DNA from: Alisma plantago-aquatica
Lineage: Eukaryota > Streptophyta > Magnoliopsida > Alismatales > Alismataceae
DNA length: 64,000 bases
Assembly (NCBI GenBank): GCA_963693085.1
Contig: OY856412.1
Coordinates: 349,034,457 to 349,098,456, forward strand
Direction of reading: 5' to 3'
Part shown: positions 61,822 to 64,000 of the stretch, piece by piece
Layout of the letters: every line of letters starts with the position of its first letter
Position numbering within the stretch: the first letter of the stretch is position 1
Notes under the pieces: model-generated
What the model was told of the DNA's origin: nothing
The model's input: the letters and a program-made list of their open reading frames with translations, nothing else
Databases searched by the model: none
Translations under genes and position numbers: made by a program

Positions 61822-62632
61822 TGTGACACCCCTCCAAGTATATACACATTGACAGAAGAAAACCCTATGTTGTCCATAACATGGGTCACTTGGCTTGGAG
61901 GAACGTCACAAAACATAATGTACATATAAACAAGATAAATGAAACACCATGCATTACTCAAAATATAGATTCATACATTGTTCTTAAAAGGGAAACATAA
62001 GTTGTCACATCTTAATCTCAAACCTAATACATGTAGGATAAGTAAATCTAATGCACGTAATACTGAACTAAACTAGATATTCTACTGAGTAGTAGATGGC
62101 ACCCCAACAAACTACAGTCTCCTTGATGTTTGCTATGCTGAAGGGATCACTTTAGTCCTCTTTTTCTCCTTGATCTAGGGACATCTCGTTCCACGTCCAT
62201 GCAAAAACAAATACATACATCAGTAAGATGCACTATACATTTTATAAAAACTGAAAAGTAAGCATAAGTACTTGACTTGAGAGAAAATATTGACATGTAT
62301 TAACTTAAGCATTCTTGATTACTTAAACATTATGACATGAAGAATTGAATAGGTAAAATATGCACTCTCTATGATTTTCCCACATAAGAGCCCATAATTG
62401 GTACAAATGCCAATGATTTGGCTAAAAAGCCCATAATGACCCATTGAGGTCCATTACGGTGAGAGCATATGAAACTTAGTCAAATTCTTATGACATAATT
62501 CTTAATATGAACATTAGCATAATATTTAACGTTAAACCTTTAATCATGATGGGATTTCTCCCTCTTAAATCTTGAGGTTCAAATTAATCATTAACCATAA
62601 TATCTACTCTTGACGAACATGATAACCATAAT
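61822..62632 (-). repeat. 5' LTR of the gag-only element, truncated
   Basis: Plus-strand start TGTGACACCCCTCC. Shares GAGAGCATATGAAACTTAGT and TTAAACCTTTAATCATGATG with the 3' LTR. Similarity stops after GATAACCATAA at about 62631. Confidence 0.75.
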
Positions 62633-64000
62633 GTGGTGACTGTCTCGCAAAAACATGATTAACTAATGCGGAAGCAAATTATTTGCAGCGGATTACTAAA
62701 AATCACTGAAGATTAAAACTTTTTGAAAGAGATCCATTCATAGGAAAACTCTTTAACCAAGAACCAAAGTATTTCAAATTCATCCTGGTTCACAAGTACA
62801 CAACCTGTACCATTCCTTCTCAAAGATTACAACATCAACTGTCTTATAAACATTATATAGACAGTATACGAATCTCGAGGCATCAAGCCAAAACCTCAGA
62901 TTGATTCATAAGACACTGACTAAAAACTCTGAGGACCTGAGAGTACAGAGACGACACATAGGACTACTATCTGTATGACTAGACAAACAATATCTCCACA
63001 TGAGATCTTATTGTTGTCCCTGCTGTTGCTGTTGCTGTTGCTCTTTCCTTGTTCTAGAATTTCTGCTTTGCCTCCCATGCATACCTAAAAATGTTTCCCA
63101 CGGGGGTGAGACAATTGAAAATTGCCCCAGCGAGAGATATAACTCTCCGCCAGAAACATTGTTATTACAGTTTATTAAATTAAAACTGAGTAGGGGTTAC
63201 TTTTTTATTATCAGGTAGAATTATTCATCATAGAATAGAATAAGATAATCTCCATTCTCAAGGAGGTCATTGCATCTACCCACGGTAGATAAGTAATTCA
63301 TCTGTCTACCTTGTAGAGAATATAAAGAAACATAATTAACATTTATCCACTAAGGAGTGCACACAGAAATGCAACATCAGCCAATGAATCTCCGTATTCA
63401 ATCCTTAAGCAAACATTCTATACGGCTGATTACATTTTACAATCACACTTATGCTCTGAGGAGATGAGGTATACCACTCATACTCCAACCGACCACTGCT
63501 ATGAGTCGAAATCGGTACCATACATAGTTCAATGGAAGAGCCAGACTCCAAGACCTCATCCGTCTCGGTCAGTACGAGACCACATGCAGGACATCTCGTG
63601 TCTCTGCTAACTAGCTAGCCAGGGTATACTGGCACCTTCGCTACAGAGTTACAGCGTCAACTGCACTCTCGTTGCCAATCGAGAGATTTCTTGTTTATCT
63701 CCTCGATCCGACATTAAGTATCATTGGGAGATGTGTACACCATCTATCCCAATCATCGGGAGATTTGTGATACATCCATCCCGACATATTCATGAAGGAT
63801 TGAGAGGTTTCTTGTTTACCTTCCAACAAAATCTTCAAGAGGACGTAAGGATGTTTTCGTCCATTTACCCCCACACATTCAAAATATGTGCTCGGAGTTT
63901 TGCCACGGGCACCCGTTTCACCATCACCTATTCCTGACGATGATGGATCTATGGTCAGAGCACTACATGAATAGATTTCACTTGATTTATTAAGTACATT
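62632..64000. repeat. LTR-like sequence running off the right edge
   Basis: Similarity to the gag-only element ends at 62631 and new sequence begins TGTGGTGACTGTCTCGC, with AATGCGGAAGCAAATT nearby, a phrase common near the ends of plant Ty3 LTRs. Further right are repeated phrases (TCGAGAGATTTCTTGTTTAT, then TTGAGAGGTTTCTTGTTTAC; CATTGGGAGATGTG, then CATCGGGAGATTTG) in a non-coding setting. Probably an inserted LTR whose other end is outside the window. No coding region is supported. Confidence 0.45.
63019..63041. repeat. short TGCTGT microsatellite
   Basis: Three to four tandem TGCTGT units. Minor. Confidence 0.6.

Larger units (their letters stand above)
59500..62632 (-). mobile_element. 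gag-only Ty3 element (TR-GAG type)
   Basis: On the minus strand: 5' LTR (62632-61822, truncated), tRNA-Met-like PBS, gag with zinc knuckle, then directly a polypurine tract and the 3' LTR (60574-59500, truncated). The two LTRs share about 170 bp almost unchanged (59620-59790 and 62460-62631, containing GAGAGCATATGAAACTTAGT). The interior is only 1.25 kb and has no protease, RT, RNase H or integrase, so the element must have used proteins of another Ty3 element. Both outer ends are lost, at 59500 to the Sirevirus tail and at 62632 to another LTR-like sequence, so target duplication cannot be checked. Confidence 0.75.

Noticed and set aside
1..64000. Search for tRNA, rRNA, host protein genes, telomeric repeats or viral insertions
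   Set aside because: By eye I saw no cloverleaf-like tRNA, no rRNA, no telomere repeat run, no pararetrovirus signature and no intact host gene. A tRNA or covariance-model scan would be needed to exclude small RNAs.

Overview
This is nuclear DNA from a flowering plant. It is almost entirely transposable-element sequence: LTR retrotransposons primed by initiator tRNA-Met or tRNA-Asp, plant-type LINEs with DUF4283 and zf-RVT domains, a CACTA DNA transposon and fold-back DNA elements. I cannot name the species. I see no rRNA, tRNA, CRISPR, operon or bacterial feature and no intact host gene. The only plausible low-copy island is about 11,050-13,260. Every long coding region is a decayed transposon gene.

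Layout. 1-5,026: minus-strand Ty3 element of Athila/Tat type (protease and gag, tRNA-Asp PBS, LTR) cut by the window edge; its LTR holds an 858-bp retroposon with a 17-bp target duplication. 5,075-6,480: wreck of a LINE 3' half. 6,560-7,800: a dispersed repeat and AT-rich DNA. 7,820-11,050: two fold-back elements filled with short inverted tandem repeats. 11,050-13,260: GC-richer, possibly low-copy DNA with a weak candidate first exon. 13,730-14,330: remnant of a copia RNase H. 15,974-25,914: a complete 9.9-kb LARD (two 3.4-kb LTRs, tRNA-Met PBS, PPT, 5-bp TSD, no coding capacity) apparently sitting in an older LTR. 26,790-31,255: a nearly full-length dead LINE.

31,933-59,500 is one nested stack, all LTR elements on the minus strand. 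A Sirevirus-like 3' LTR is the host. It received a solo LTR of its own family (32,161-33,722, TSD ACTTC) and a copia element, here called E2 (34,596-58,966). E2's 3' LTR was hit by a CACTA element (35,531-41,202), and E2's reverse transcriptase was hit by a second copia element, E1 (43,795-52,804, TSD TTAAC). 59,500-62,632 is a gag-only Ty3 element (TR-GAG type). 62,632 to the end looks like another LTR running off the window.

How the parts relate: none of the elements looks autonomous. Catalytic residues are lost mostly by G-to-A changes on the coding strand (integrase D to N twice, YVDD to YVDN), the expected decay of methylated, silenced transposons. Non-autonomous forms (LARD, TR-GAG, CACTA without its catalytic transposase, fold-back elements) are unusually well represented. 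Several unrelated LTRs carry clusters of short palindromes (cores such as AACCGATCGGTT or TCGAGTTT..AACTCGA), the most interesting recurring signal here. I found no convincing new biological system beyond these.
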